Below are positions 1 to 7,483 of a stretch of 12,566 nucleotides of DNA, one piece after another. The DNA is from Chitinophagaceae bacterium (GTDB lineage: Bacteria > Bacteroidota > Bacteroidia > Chitinophagales > Chitinophagaceae): contig DMPB01000200.1 of assembly GCA_003456175.1 (NCBI GenBank), forward strand, positions 12,842 to 25,407, read 5' to 3'. Positions within the stretch are counted from its first letter, which is position 1, and each line of letters starts with the position of its first letter. The notes under the pieces were generated by a model that saw only the letters and a list, made by a program, of their open reading frames with translations, searched no databases and had not been told where the DNA came from. A program made the position numbers and the translations under genes.

Positions 1-1361
1 TCAGCTCAACAGAAATAGGAGCAGGGCTCATACCGCCTATTGATGGTATCAATACGTTTGATACTTTTTTGACTGTACAAACACGTAATGCCGGTACCGA
101 TACCATTCGTGTATCGAGAGCCGACGTACAAGTGGTAGGGCGTATGAGCAACGACCCGCTTTTTGGAACAACCGATGCAACACTTAGCTTAGAAGTAAAG
201 CCTGTGTTTTATCCATATTCTTTTGAAGTTCGGAAAGATTCGTTGTTTCTCGACTCTGTTGTGTTAACATTGGCTTACGATGGTGCCTATGGCGATACCC
301 TAACGCCAATGGGTTTTGAAGTGCGTGAGGTAACAGCCGGTATCAATAATATCAAAGCCGATTCACTTTATAGTAGTACAGATGTAATTCCTGCGAGTAA
401 CTTATTAGGAACCTACACCTTAGATCCTCGCAGTTTCGATGATTCTGTAAAAGTGTTCAGAGATACCACCAAAAACCAAATACGGTTTAGGTTAAATAAT
501 AGTCTTGGTCAGCGCTTATTAAACGTATTCGATAGCACCAATGCGTATAGAAGTGATTCTGCCTATAAAGCAAATTTTGCAGGCTTACAAGTGCGTCCAA
601 CTTCTGGTAATGGGTTGGTAAAAATTAATTTGAACACCACCAACACACGTTTAGCCTTGTACTACAAGTTTAGGCAACGCGAGAGTGGTAGAGACTCTAC
701 TACGGTACGCTATTTTAACTTCAATAGTGTACTTTGTAACAGTGCCAACACCATCATCCGTAATAGGAATGGCTCGCAAGCGGCAACGTACTTAGCAGCA
801 GGACAAACCAACAGCAATCAAGATTTGGTATTTCTTCAAGGCGGACCTGGTATGTTCGCTACACTCACCATACCCGGACTAACTACTTTCCCCAATGCTA
901 TCATTCATCGAGCAGAGTTGCAGATGGAGCAGATTATTGATAACCCAGTGTTAGATAATTATTTCGCAGCACCTAACATATTCTTAGCAGGCTTCAATGA
1001 TAGTATTCCTCATTTCGCAGTTCCTAAAGATGTATTATTTGGCCAACAGGGTGTAGGTAATTATTTTGAATTTGGAGGTATTCCATTTAAGAAAACCACG
1101 CCTGCCGGCGTGGTAAATGCATACAACTTTAACCTTACACGCTATGTACAGGGTATTGTATCGTTTAAAGAAACAATACATCGTTTAAAATTATATGCAC
1201 CTTATAAACAGCCCTTAGCTACTAACGCTAGCGGTACTTTTTATTCTGTTGTTGCAGTAGGTGCAGTTAATGTGGCCGGTACAGGTAGAGTACGCTTAGG
1301 TGGCGGTAATAATGCTACAGCTCCAATGCGTTTGAGAATTATTTACTCTAAACTTCAATAA
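1..1361 (+). CDS. DUF4270 family protein, 5'-truncated by the window edge
   Basis: The reading frame is open from base 3 with no stop, so the true start lies upstream; the TTG at 69 is not a credible start. The first visible residues (SSTEIGAGLIPPIDGINTFD) and the following segment with VVGRMSNDPLFGTTDATLSL and LDSVVLTLAYDG match the N-terminal pattern of DUF4270 proteins of Bacteroidota: a few residues after the lipoprotein signal, a threonine-rich strand, then a motif of the type 'G...DP.FG.T.A'. Members are usually exported, often lipoproteins, of roughly 450-550 residues, so perhaps a few dozen residues including the signal peptide are missing here. The rest is beta-rich with many Asn, Thr and Ser, as expected of a surface or periplasmic protein. 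The molecular function of the family is unknown to me. It ends 45 bp before metK on the same strand, but a possible promoter lies between them. Confidence 0.85.
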   Translation, partial: SSTEIGAGLIPPIDGINTFDTFLTVQTRNAGTDTIRVSRADVQVVGRMSNDPLFGTTDATLSLEVKPVFYPYSFEVRKDSLFLDSVVLTLAYDGAYGDTLTPMGFEVREVTAGINNIKADSLYSSTDVIPASNLLGTYTLDPRSFDDSVKVFRDTTKNQIRFRLNNSLGQRLLNVFDSTNAYRSDSAYKANFAGLQVRPTSGNGLVKINLNTTNTRLALYYKFRQRESGRDSTTVRYFNFNSVLCNSANTIIRNRNGSQAATYLAAGQTNSNQDLVFLQGGPGMFATLTIPGLTTFPNAIIHRAELQMEQIIDNPVLDNYFAAPNIFLAGFNDSIPHFAVPKDVLFGQQGVGNYFEFGGIPFKKTTPAGVVNAYNFNLTRYVQGIVSFKETIHRLKLYAPYKQPLATNASGTFYSVVAVGAVNVAGTGRVRLGGGNNATAPMRLRIIYSKLQ

Positions 1362-1383
1362 TAGCAAACTACTATATTTGCTA
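1362..1383 (+). promoter_or_regulatory. Candidate metK promoter with overlapping 7-bp inverted repeat
   Basis: TATATTTG at 1373-1380 matches the Bacteroidota -7 element TAnnTTTG exactly and would place the transcription start roughly 20 nt before the metK ATG. No convincing TTTG -33 partner is visible at the usual distance. The element is partly contained in a perfect inverted repeat, TAGCAAA (1362-1368) and TTTGCTA (1377-1383) with an 8-nt loop, which begins directly after the DUF4270 stop codon. It could be an operator or a weak hairpin for the upstream transcript; the sequence does not decide. Confidence 0.4.
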
Positions 1384-1406
1384 ACATCCATAAAAATTCG
1401 AGTTCA

Positions 1407-2660
1407 ATGCCTTATTTATTTACTTCTGAAAGTGTATCTGAAGGTCATCCAGATAAAGTTGCCGACCAGATTTCAGATGCTTTAATCGACAATTTCCTAG
1501 CTTTCGATCCTGAGAGTAAAGTTGCTTGCGAAACACTTGTAACAACCGGACAAGTTGTTTTAGCAGGCGAGGTGAAAAGTAAAGCCTACTTAGATGTGCA
1601 AGAAATTGCTCGCGGTGTTATCCGTAAAATTGGTTACACCAAGAGTGAGTATATGTTCGAAGCCAATAGTTGCGGTATTTTAAGCGCTATTCACGAACAA
1701 AGTGCCGATATCAATCAGGGTGTAGATAAAAAGAAAAAAGAAGAACAAGGTGCTGGCGATCAGGGTATGATGTTTGGTTATGCCACCAACGAAACCGATG
1801 ATTATATGCCTTTAGCCCTTGATTTAGCTCATAAAATTCTTATTGAATTAGCAGCACTAAGAAGAGAGAATAAACAAATCAAGTACTTACGTCCTGATGC
1901 AAAAAGCCAGGTTACTTTAGAGTACGACGATAATAATCAGCCGATCCGCATCGACGCAATTGTTGTTAGTACACAACACGATGATTTTGCAACAGAAGAA
2001 AAAATGCAAAAGAAAATTCACGATGATATCGTGAAAATTTTAATTCCTCGTGTTAAGAAAAAATATACTAAGTACGCACATCTGTTCAATAACAAAATCA
2101 AGTATCACATTAACCCAACGGGTAAGTTTGTGATTGGTGGTCCGCACGGCGATACAGGTTTAACAGGGCGCAAAATTATCGTAGATACCTACGGTGGTAA
2201 AGGTGCACACGGTGGTGGTGCTTTCAGTGGTAAAGATCCTAGCAAAGTAGACCGTAGTGCAGCGTATGCAACACGCCACATTGCTAAGAATCTTGTTGCT
2301 GCTGGCATTTGCAACGAAGTATTGGTACAAGTATCGTACGCTATTGGTGTTAAAGATCCGATGGGTATTTATGTGAATACCTACGGCACTGCTAAGGTTG
2401 ATAAAACTGATGGTGAAATTGCAGCGATTGTATCGCAGTTGTTCGATATGACGCCTTATGGTATCGAAACTCGCTTAAAACTTCGTAACCCTATTTACAG
2501 CGAAACAGCAGCTTATGGCCACATGGGTCGCAAGCCAGAAGTAGTTACCAAAGAGTTCAAGAGTAACGATGGTAAGGTGGTAAAGAAAAAAGTAGAACTA
2601 TTTACTTGGGAAAAGCTTGATTACGTGAAAGAAGTAAAAAGAGCTTTTAGTAATAAATAA
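1407..2660 (+). CDS. metK: S-adenosylmethionine synthetase (methionine adenosyltransferase)
   Basis: This cytoplasmic enzyme makes S-adenosylmethionine from methionine and ATP, releasing phosphate and pyrophosphate, and supplies the cell's methyl donor. The 417 residues cover the whole family. The N-terminal domain opens with [13 protein letters not shown], giving the ATP-binding His14, Asp16 and Lys17. GAGDQG (115-120) is the family signature near the active site, with GYATNET following. [13 protein letters not shown] (244-256) and [16 protein letters not shown] (269-284) are the central-domain signatures, the second being the glycine-rich phosphate-binding loop. The length is somewhat above the roughly 385 residues of the E. 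coli enzyme, partly from an extended C-terminus with a Lys-rich stretch near 385-396. The ATG at 1407 places the conserved [13 protein letters not shown] motif at residue 5, as expected. A hairpin terminator and repeat copies follow the stop. No SAM riboswitch is possible in the short upstream gap. Confidence 0.97.
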   Translation: MPYLFTSESVSEGHPDKVADQISDALIDNFLAFDPESKVACETLVTTGQVVLAGEVKSKAYLDVQEIARGVIRKIGYTKSEYMFEANSCGILSAIHEQSADINQGVDKKKKEEQGAGDQGMMFGYATNETDDYMPLALDLAHKILIELAALRRENKQIKYLRPDAKSQVTLEYDDNNQPIRIDAIVVSTQHDDFATEEKMQKKIHDDIVKILIPRVKKKYTKYAHLFNNKIKYHINPTGKFVIGGPHGDTGLTGRKIIVDTYGGKGAHGGGAFSGKDPSKVDRSAAYATRHIAKNLVAAGICNEVLVQVSYAIGVKDPMGIYVNTYGTAKVDKTDGEIAAIVSQLFDMTPYGIETRLKLRNPIYSETAAYGHMGRKPEVVTKEFKSNDGKVVKKKVELFTWEKLDYVKEVKRAFSNK

Positions 2661-2670
2661 TCGTAGCAGC

Positions 2671-2684
2671 ATTTACCGTAAGGT
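2671..2684 (+). repeat. Dispersed repeat copy 1 (ATTTACCGTAAGGT)
   Basis: Exact T-variant copy, 10 nt after the metK stop. It faces copy 2 (2737-2750, opposite orientation) across the metK terminator and can pair with it over 14 bp with one U-G wobble in the plus-strand transcript. Confidence 0.93.
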
Positions 2685-2696
2685 ATTTGTTGATGC

Positions 2697-2727
2697 AAGC
2701 CTTGTTACCATGTAACAAGGCTTTTTT
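2697..2727 (+). terminator. Rho-independent terminator of metK
   Basis: AAGCCTTGTTAC (2697-2708) and GTAACAAGGCTT (2712-2723) form a perfect 12-bp stem with loop CAT, and the T run extends to 2727. It lies 36 bp after the metK stop and is nested between inverted copies 1 and 2 of the dispersed repeat. Confidence 0.88.
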
Positions 2728-2736
2728 AACCTAGTA

Positions 2737-2750
2737 ACCTTGCGGTAAAT
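2737..2750 (-). repeat. Dispersed repeat copy 2 (C variant, inverted)
   Basis: On the plus strand it reads ACCTTGCGGTAAAT, the reverse complement of ATTTACCGCAAGGT. The wider match TTATTTACCGCAAGGTTA (2735-2752, minus sense) equals copy 3 in the secreted-protein gene at 17 of 18 positions. It sits in the 52 bp between the metK terminator and guaD. Confidence 0.92.
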
Positions 2751-2755
2751 AAGAG

Positions 2756-2768
2756 CCCTACGGCAAAT
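2756..2768 (-). repeat. Degenerate dispersed repeat copy
   Basis: CCCTACGGCAAAT differs at two positions from CCTTACGGTAAAT. It is tandem to copy 2 (start-to-start 18 bp) and ends 11 nt before the guaD ATG. It would not be called without its neighbours. Confidence 0.5.
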
Positions 2769-2779
2769 GAATACGCACA

Positions 2780-3253
2780 ATGACGAGGGAAAAAAAATTT
2801 ATACGTGTAGCTATCGCTGAAGCAAAAAAAGGAATGGAACGCAACGATGGCGGGCCATTTGGTTGCATTATTGTACAAGGTGATACCATTGTAGGTAGGG
2901 GAAATAACAGGGTTACAAGTAGTAATGACCCCACAGCACATGCCGAGGTGGTTGCGATTAGAGATGCTTGTAATAACCTAAGCACATTTCAATTGAGTGA
3001 TTGCGAATTGTATACGAGTTGCGAGCCTTGCCCCATGTGTTTAGGCGCTATTTACTGGGCGAGACCTAAAAAAGTATACTATGCTTGTACCAAACAAGAT
3101 GCTGCCGATGCCGATTTTGATGATAGCTTTATATACCGTGAAGTAACATTGCCATTGCATGAACGAAAAATTCCGATGGAGCAGCTATGTGCTGAAGATG
3201 GTAGGGCTGTTTTTGAAGCATGGAAACAAAAGCAGGATAAAACAGCTTATTAA
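2780..3253 (+). CDS. guaD: Guanine deaminase, CDA-fold (GuaD type)
   Basis: A small zinc hydrolase of the cytidine/deoxycytidylate deaminase fold that would convert guanine to xanthine and ammonia in purine salvage. The 157 residues match the length and layout of Bacillus subtilis GuaD. Zinc ligands are His54 in the HAE motif and Cys84 and Cys87 in PCPMC; Glu56 is the proton-shuttling residue. The segments SSNDPTAHAE, LYTSCEPCPMCLGAIYWARP and DFDDSFIY (112-119) are those of GuaD rather than of the tRNA adenosine deaminase TadA, and the C-terminal tyrosine, which in the Bacillus enzyme reaches the partner subunit's active site, is kept. The ATG at 2780 fits the Bacillus N-terminus; an ATG at 2767 is out of frame and soon stopped. 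The gene stands alone between the metK terminator and a bidirectional palindrome. Function is inferred from similarity, and another nucleobase or nucleoside substrate is possible. Confidence 0.88.
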   Translation: MTREKKFIRVAIAEAKKGMERNDGGPFGCIIVQGDTIVGRGNNRVTSSNDPTAHAEVVAIRDACNNLSTFQLSDCELYTSCEPCPMCLGAIYWARPKKVYYACTKQDAADADFDDSFIYREVTLPLHERKIPMEQLCAEDGRAVFEAWKQKQDKTAY

Positions 3254-3265
3254 TGTTTTGAGCTG

Positions 3266-3314
3266 TTTCAATAATTAATAGGGCGGCCTTCGGCCGCCCT
3301 ATTAATTATTGAAA
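3266..3314. terminator. Bidirectional terminator: 23-bp perfect palindrome
   Basis: Arms 3266-3288 and 3292-3314 are perfect inverted repeats separated by the triloop TTC. The apical 8 bp are pure G/C (GGGCGGCC) and the base is A/T-rich, so each strand's transcript has a strong stem with a weak, A/U-rich foot. It lies between convergent guaD and the NusG-like gene and can serve both. Confidence 0.85.
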
Positions 3315-3325
3315 TTTTAAGTATG

Positions 3326-3859
3326 CTAAGCTGTAACCCTTGCTATATCTTGAGGTGTAAATTCTACAATCATTACTTGTCCTAAAGTTTCAAGGGCAAC
3401 ATACACCTTCTTCTTACTTGCTTGCTTAATCACTTTTCCTTGTTTGTTCATGAAAACGCCACGTACAACACGAATTTCAGTATTAGCTTCAAAACTACCG
3501 ATACTATGAACGGTGATGTTGGTAACGCTTGAGTCTTTCAAAAAATTCTTAATTGTATCAATTTCTTCGTTACGAATAACAGCTGGCTTACCCATGTGAA
3601 ACACAAAGTTCAGCACGCCATCTGTTGTAACAACTTTAGCACGCTCGGCTTCTGTTACGTGTACGAATACGTAGCCTCTGAAAAGTGGCTCATCAATGGT
3701 TTTTTTTCGATCACTCCATTGTTTTACTACTTTTTGTGTAGGGCACCATGCTTTAATGCCTTTGGCTGAGATTAGTGTACTTACTTTTTTCTCCCACCGC
3801 GGTTTTGTATACACGGCCAACCATCTGCTTTCTTGCTGTTCTAATCCTTGGTTCGTCAT
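3326..3859 (-). CDS. UpxY-type NusG paralogue (transcription antitermination protein)
   Basis: A 177-residue specialised NusG. The NGN domain occupies about residues 11-108: RWLAVYTKPRWEKKV, then KGIKAWCPTQKVVKQWSDRKK and EPLFRGYVFV, the hallmark of the UpxY family of Bacteroidota rather than of housekeeping NusG. A KOW-like segment follows at about 125-165, with RVVRGVFMNKQGKV. NusG NGN domains bind the RNA polymerase clamp and promote processive elongation; UpxY proteins of Bacteroides act on capsule operons. No polysaccharide cluster is visible beside this one: upstream lies the Prc protease gene, with a 96-bp gap, and downstream is the guaD convergent terminator. In its upstream region (minus strand) TAATATTG at 3883-3890 is one base off the TAnnTTTG element, so it may have its own promoter; a 12-bp palindrome (3861-3872) sits immediately before the ATG. 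The target operons cannot be inferred here. Confidence 0.87.
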   Translation of the reverse strand: MTNQGLEQQESRWLAVYTKPRWEKKVSTLISAKGIKAWCPTQKVVKQWSDRKKTIDEPLFRGYVFVHVTEAERAKVVTTDGVLNFVFHMGKPAVIRNEEIDTIKNFLKDSSVTNITVHSIGSFEANTEIRVVRGVFMNKQGKVIKQASKKKVYVALETLGQVMIVEFTPQDIARVTA

Positions 3860-3955
3860 AAGTAGTACTACTATTGCGTTGCAATATTAATGCTTGCCAG
3901 GTTCAATCGTCAATATTTATCTTTAGTACTGCTAGCCGCGAGTTATAAGCACATG

Positions 3956-6193
3956 TTATTTGTTGTTCGCAAATACCGCTTGCTTGCTTAGCAATAGGCT
4001 TACAATATCGGCTGTTTCATTTACATAAATATCGGTACGTAAGTTTTTAAGCCATTGCTGATAGCGTTCGCCTTTGGCCTGATCGGGGTTGTTGTAGAAT
4101 TTATCTTTATCGATAATCAAGGCTTCTATCTGCATGTCTTGAGACAGCTTTAAAGCATTATCGTTTTGCTTCACACGGTCTCTTACCTCAGCCTGTTCTT
4201 GTTTGTATTTAGTAATGCTTAAACTATACGGTAATGAAGAACGGTTACTGAGCCAAGCTGCATTTTGCCGTAAGGTTACAAAAGCTTTGTTCTGAGCAAT
4301 TTTACTAGTCGATGTTTTTACTACATCATCCACTTGAAATTCAGTACTTGTTTTGAACGGTGCAGCGGGTATTTGATCCCAAGCTAAAGCGTTTTTTGTA
4401 TCCTTTTCACGGAATTTCAGATACTCATAAGTGTCGGGTATTACCACATCTGAGTATACGCCTTTAAGCTGTGTACTACCTCCATTGATGCAGTAGAACT
4501 TCTCGAAGGTAAGTTTCAATGCCCCACCATCGGTACGGCCCGTAAAGAAGTCTACTTGCTTGCCTAACGGCAAAGTTTTTTGTACAGTGCCTTTGCCGAA
4601 AGTGCTAGTACTACCAACAACAATACCTCTTTTATAGTCTTGAATAGCGGCCGCAAAAATTTCTGATGCACTGGCGCTTAATTCATTCACCATTACAGCT
4701 AATGGACCATTGTATAATACTGATGGATCTCTGTCTTCTAGCACTTGTGGAGCACCATCTTTATCTTTTACCTGTACTACAGGGCCTGTTTTAATAAATA
4801 AGCCTACCATGCGTACTACTTCGTACAAACTACCACCGCCGTTGTTTCGTAGATCAATTACAAGTCCGTCGATTTTCTCAGCTTTTAGTTTCATCACCTC
4901 GCCTGCAACATCTACCGAAGCACGGCTACCATTAGGGTTTTCGAAATCTGCATAGAATTCTGGTAAGTAGATGTACCCAATACGCTTACCATCGGGTTGC
5001 GTTATTACAGCACTTCTTGCTGCGGCTTCATCTTGAACAATTTTTTCGCGGATAAGGCTTACAACTTTGGTGGCACCATCAGCTTTTTTTACCGTAAGGC
5101 GAACTTCAGTGCCTTTTTCACCACGAATAAGTTTCACAGCATCGTCAATAGCATAGCCTGCAATATCTACAGGTTCGCCAGTGCCTTGAGCCACTTTCAC
5201 AATCATATCGCCCACCTGTAGTTCCCCACTTTTAAAGGCTGGGCTACCTGGTACGATGCTAGCGATTTTCATGCCCGCATCTTCTTCTCGAAGTTGTGCA
5301 CCTATGCCAAAAAATTTATTACTCATTTGCTCATCAAAAGCACGCTTTTCGATAGGGGCAAAATACTCGGTATGTGGATCCATCATTTCAGTGATGGTAT
5401 TCAAAAAGAGGCTAAACTGTTCGTTATCTTCTAAGCGTTTTTTATTGCGATCAAAAAAGCGCTCCATGGTTTTAAGTACTCTTGTTCTTGCAATTACCTC
5501 TAGTTCTGCATCGGTTTTAGTAGCCATGGTATCTAGCTCAACTTTTGCAGGTTTTTCGCTGGTTGTTTCACTACCAAGCGTTGCTTCGTTGGATTTTTTA
5601 TTATTGTTTTTAGCGGCGTTATCACGTTGCTCTTGCAGTTCTACAAAACGCTCTAAAACCATGTATTTTAAACGCTTACGCCAGCGTTCGGCACGTTCTT
5701 TCTCGTTTGGACAAAAGCTAAGTTGTTCTGCATCCAGTACTACAGATTCATCTGTGTTAAAACTGAAAGGTTTGGCCAGAATAGCACGATACAATTCTCT
5801 GGTTTCTTGAATACGTTTTTTGAATATTTCTCCGACGGCAGTATAGAATTGTACGGGGTTACTGCCTTTTATTTCATCGTCGATGGCAGTTTCGTATTTC
5901 TTTAAGCTGTTGATATCAGATTGTAAAAAGATATTCTTTTCGCTATCTAGTTTTTCAAAATATTCTTTGAATACCGACTTCGAGAAAGCGTCGTTAATTT
6001 TCTTAGGACTAAAATGTTTTTCCTCTAATACGGCACCTATTGTTTGTAGTAATATTTGTTGTTTGGTTGGGGTGCCATCTTTACTAGTGCCAAAACTAGT
6101 ATACGCCCAAAAGCTTAATCCAACAATGCCTGCCGCTGCGAAGGGCCATACTTTTTTACTTAACATGATTGCTGCTATTTTATTTGAGAGCAT
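3956..6193 (-). CDS. prc: Carboxy-terminal processing protease, S41 family (Prc/Tsp type)
   Basis: An envelope serine protease of 745 residues that trims or degrades proteins from their C-termini, with a role in periplasmic and cell-wall protein turnover in relatives. Order of parts: an N-terminal membrane segment or signal (about 14-35, KKVWPFAAAGIVGLSFWAY); a helical N-terminal domain (about 45-290) with an Asn/Lys-rich spacer near 190-230; a PDZ domain (about 295-372, IASIVPGSPAFKSGELQVGD); and the S41 protease core (about 380-600) with DLRNNGGG (447-454). The catalytic Ser508 lies in ELSASASEIFAAAIQDY and the general-base Lys534 in TFGKGTVQ, as in E. coli Prc. A C-terminal helical domain follows. 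Two in-frame starts compete: ATG at 6193 (MLSNKIAAIM) and ATG at 6166 (MLSKKVWPF). The second gives a more typical signal sequence, so the first nine residues may not be translated. It lies 68 bp after the secreted-protein gene on the same strand, a possible operon. A degenerate dispersed repeat is embedded at each of two sites. Confidence 0.94.
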   Translation of the reverse strand: MLSNKIAAIMLSKKVWPFAAAGIVGLSFWAYTSFGTSKDGTPTKQQILLQTIGAVLEEKHFSPKKINDAFSKSVFKEYFEKLDSEKNIFLQSDINSLKKYETAIDDEIKGSNPVQFYTAVGEIFKKRIQETRELYRAILAKPFSFNTDESVVLDAEQLSFCPNEKERAERWRKRLKYMVLERFVELQEQRDNAAKNNNKKSNEATLGSETTSEKPAKVELDTMATKTDAELEVIARTRVLKTMERFFDRNKKRLEDNEQFSLFLNTITEMMDPHTEYFAPIEKRAFDEQMSNKFFGIGAQLREEDAGMKIASIVPGSPAFKSGELQVGDMIVKVAQGTGEPVDIAGYAIDDAVKLIRGEKGTEVRLTVKKADGATKVVSLIREKIVQDEAAARSAVITQPDGKRIGYIYLPEFYADFENPNGSRASVDVAGEVMKLKAEKIDGLVIDLRNNGGGSLYEVVRMVGLFIKTGPVVQVKDKDGAPQVLEDRDPSVLYNGPLAVMVNELSASASEIFAAAIQDYKRGIVVGSTSTFGKGTVQKTLPLGKQVDFFTGRTDGGALKLTFEKFYCINGGSTQLKGVYSDVVIPDTYEYLKFREKDTKNALAWDQIPAAPFKTSTEFQVDDVVKTSTSKIAQNKAFVTLRQNAAWLSNRSSLPYSLSITKYKQEQAEVRDRVKQNDNALKLSQDMQIEALIIDKDKFYNNPDQAKGERYQQWLKNLRTDIYVNETADIVSLLLSKQAVFANNK
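4263..4276 (+). repeat. Degenerate dispersed repeat inside the protease gene
   Basis: TTTTGCCGTAAGGT matches the 14-bp word at 12 positions. On the coding strand it encodes VTLRQN, a different reading frame from the copy at 5087-5100. Confidence 0.5.
5087..5100 (+). repeat. Near-exact dispersed repeat inside the protease gene
   Basis: TTTTACCGTAAGGC keeps the 12-bp core TTTACCGTAAGG (5088-5099). In the coding sense it encodes RLTVK at the end of the PDZ domain. Confidence 0.7.
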
Positions 6194-6261
6194 TTGCTAC
6201 GAATGTAGGGTAAATTGAACGCGGCTTACTGCCGTTGGTCACTAATATACACATTACAACA

Positions 6262-7383
6262 TTACTTGCTTGCACTACTTGGTGGCGTGTATTCTATTAC
6301 TAGCTTAGCGTTGCGTTGTTCGGTACTAGTGAGTACGATTTCGTAGCGCTGTCGCCCTGCCTTTATAATGACAAATGCCGTATTGGGGGGTACCGTGCCT
6401 AAACTTTCTGCTACTACTACAATTTCATAGGTTGTACTTACGGGACTTGCTTTTACCTGTACGGTTTGTGCTTTTGCTGTAAGGCGCTGTTTATTAATCA
6501 CCAACTCATGATTAACATACACGCTTATGGTATCACCATCGATTTCACCATTATCGTAAAAGCTTATTTCAATGTTTGGATCTGCAACTTGAAATACTCG
6601 GGCTAATTTGTTTTCCCGCAGCTCTAAAATTTTAGGTTTGGGAGTTTCAATAGGTTGGGCTACAGGCTTTTCTGGTGCTGTATTTGCAGCAACAGGGGCT
6701 TCTACAGGAGTGGGAAGATTGTTGCTTTTGCCTATTGCAATGGGAGTAGTATTCTTATTAGCTATTGCAGGTTTTGACTGAGGCTTTACCGTTGTAGGTT
6801 TTTTAATGTTGGTTCCAGCTGTTTTTGTGGTAGCAGGTTTTGTAACAGTGGGCTTTTTAACAGTTGTAGGCTTATTTACCGTAAGGTTATTAGGCTTGTT
6901 AGTGGTAGGCTTTTTATTTATCAGAAAATCTTCTTTGTAGAATTCGCTTTCTTCTACTTTTTCGAGATACACTGTGCCGCTGCCGCAATCGCGGTTTTGA
7001 CTAGTGATGCTGGTGAAAGTGCCTGTTAATGTTTCGAGATTACCTTCTTTGCTATACTCTAAGTAACAAGTCATAGGGCAGGCATCGGAACCGTCGGCAA
7101 TTTTTGTTTCGATCATGTGTGTCTCACGAAGAATAATGTTTTTTGTTTTCGACATGTAAATGCCTTGTAAGCCGGCTTTTCCATAAAACACAGTGGTTCT
7201 ATAACTATAAGTAACACCTTTAACGCTGCCACCTTTGGCGGCATCTATTTGTACTTCGTATTTGTAGCGAACGGTACCGCCATTCCCCAAAAAGTAACCA
7301 CGCCAAACACCTGTTAAATTTTGTGCTTGTACACCTATGCTGAGTGCGAAAAATAAAAATGCAATAATTATTCTTGGAACCAT
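6262..7383 (-). CDS. Secreted two-domain protein with K/T/P-rich linker, function unknown
   Basis: A 373-residue exported protein I cannot assign to a named function. Residues 1-20 form a signal peptide (MVPRIIIAFLFFALSIGVQA, likely cut before Gln21). Residues 21-150 look like a compact beta-rich domain, starting LTGVWRGYF as in lipocalin-like or calycin-like domains, with three cysteines (102, 106, 133). Residues 155-250 are a low-complexity linker rich in Lys, Thr, Pro and Asn (KPTTVKKPTVTKPATT). Residues 252-368 form a second beta domain (ISFYDNGEIDGDTISVYVN, KQRL, ESLGTVPPNTA, RYEIVLTSTEQRNA), a pattern I recognise from many uncharacterised Bacteroidota proteins. There is no catalytic motif. 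It is divergent from thrS and precedes the Prc protease on the same strand, so it may be a partner or substrate in the envelope, but that is inference. On the minus strand TAGATTTG (7389-7396) is a perfect TAnnTTTG element only 5 nt before the ATG. Confidence 0.8.
   Translation of the reverse strand: MVPRIIIAFLFFALSIGVQAQNLTGVWRGYFLGNGGTVRYKYEVQIDAAKGGSVKGVTYSYRTTVFYGKAGLQGIYMSKTKNIILRETHMIETKIADGSDACPMTCYLEYSKEGNLETLTGTFTSITSQNRDCGSGTVYLEKVEESEFYKEDFLINKKPTTNKPNNLTVNKPTTVKKPTVTKPATTKTAGTNIKKPTTVKPQSKPAIANKNTTPIAIGKSNNLPTPVEAPVAANTAPEKPVAQPIETPKPKILELRENKLARVFQVADPNIEISFYDNGEIDGDTISVYVNHELVINKQRLTAKAQTVQVKASPVSTTYEIVVVAESLGTVPPNTAFVIIKAGRQRYEIVLTSTEQRNAKLVIEYTPPSSASK
6874..6887 (+). repeat. 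Dispersed repeat copy 3 inside the secreted-protein linker
   Basis: Exact ATTTACCGTAAGGT. On the coding (minus) strand it is read as NLTVN, at residues 166-170 of the K/T/P-rich linker, a stretch where protein sequence is little constrained. Confidence 0.92.
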
Positions 7384-7388
7384 AATAA

Positions 7389-7396
7389 CAAATCTA
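7389..7396 (-). promoter_or_regulatory. Candidate -7 element of the secreted-protein gene
   Basis: TAGATTTG in the minus sense fits TAnnTTTG exactly. Only 5 nt separate it from the ATG at 7383, which would put transcription initiation at or very near the start codon and give a leaderless or near-leaderless mRNA. A TTTA at 7424-7421 is the nearest candidate for the -33 box, with slightly long spacing. Confidence 0.3.
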
Positions 7397-7453
7397 CAAC
7401 GGCAATATAAGTATGTAAGGTAAAGAAGCGTTAAGGTTTTGCGTAAATCTGCC

Positions 7454-7483
7454 TTTGCCTTCGCTTTTGTTTCGTTATTTTCG
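7454..7483 (+). promoter_or_regulatory. Candidate thrS promoter
   Basis: TTTG (7454-7457) and TATTTTCG (7476-7483, one mismatch to TAnnTTTG) are spaced by 18 bp, as expected for the -33 and -7 boxes of Bacteroidota. Initiation near 7490 would leave a leader of about 20 nt, too short for a T-box or other attenuator. Confidence 0.4.

Noticed and set aside
1362..1406. SAM riboswitch upstream of metK
   Set aside because: The gap is only 45 nt, too short for a known SAM riboswitch aptamer and expression platform.
2671..2750. Similarity of TGCGGT in the C variant to the Haemophilus uptake sequence AAGTGCGGT
   Set aside because: Only six bases are shared and the rest differs; the organisms are unrelated, so this is not evidence for the same sequence.
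2780..3253. tRNA adenosine deaminase (tadA) as identity of the deaminase
   Set aside because: The DPTAHAE, PCPMCLGAIYWARP and DFDDSFIY segments and the C-terminal tyrosine follow guanine deaminase, not TadA.
3281..3299. UUCG tetraloop in the guaD terminator
   Set aside because: The bases TTCG are present, but maximal pairing uses C3288 with G3292 and leaves the triloop TTC; pairing around UUCG would mismatch the next pair.
5256..5810. Long open frame on the plus strand opposite prc
   Set aside because: It is a shadow of the protease gene, with a Ser/Leu/Lys composition typical of antisense frames and no recognisable domain.
6436..6444. ACTTACGGG, partial resemblance to the dispersed repeat
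   Set aside because: Only a 7-bp core agrees; this is within chance for the window.
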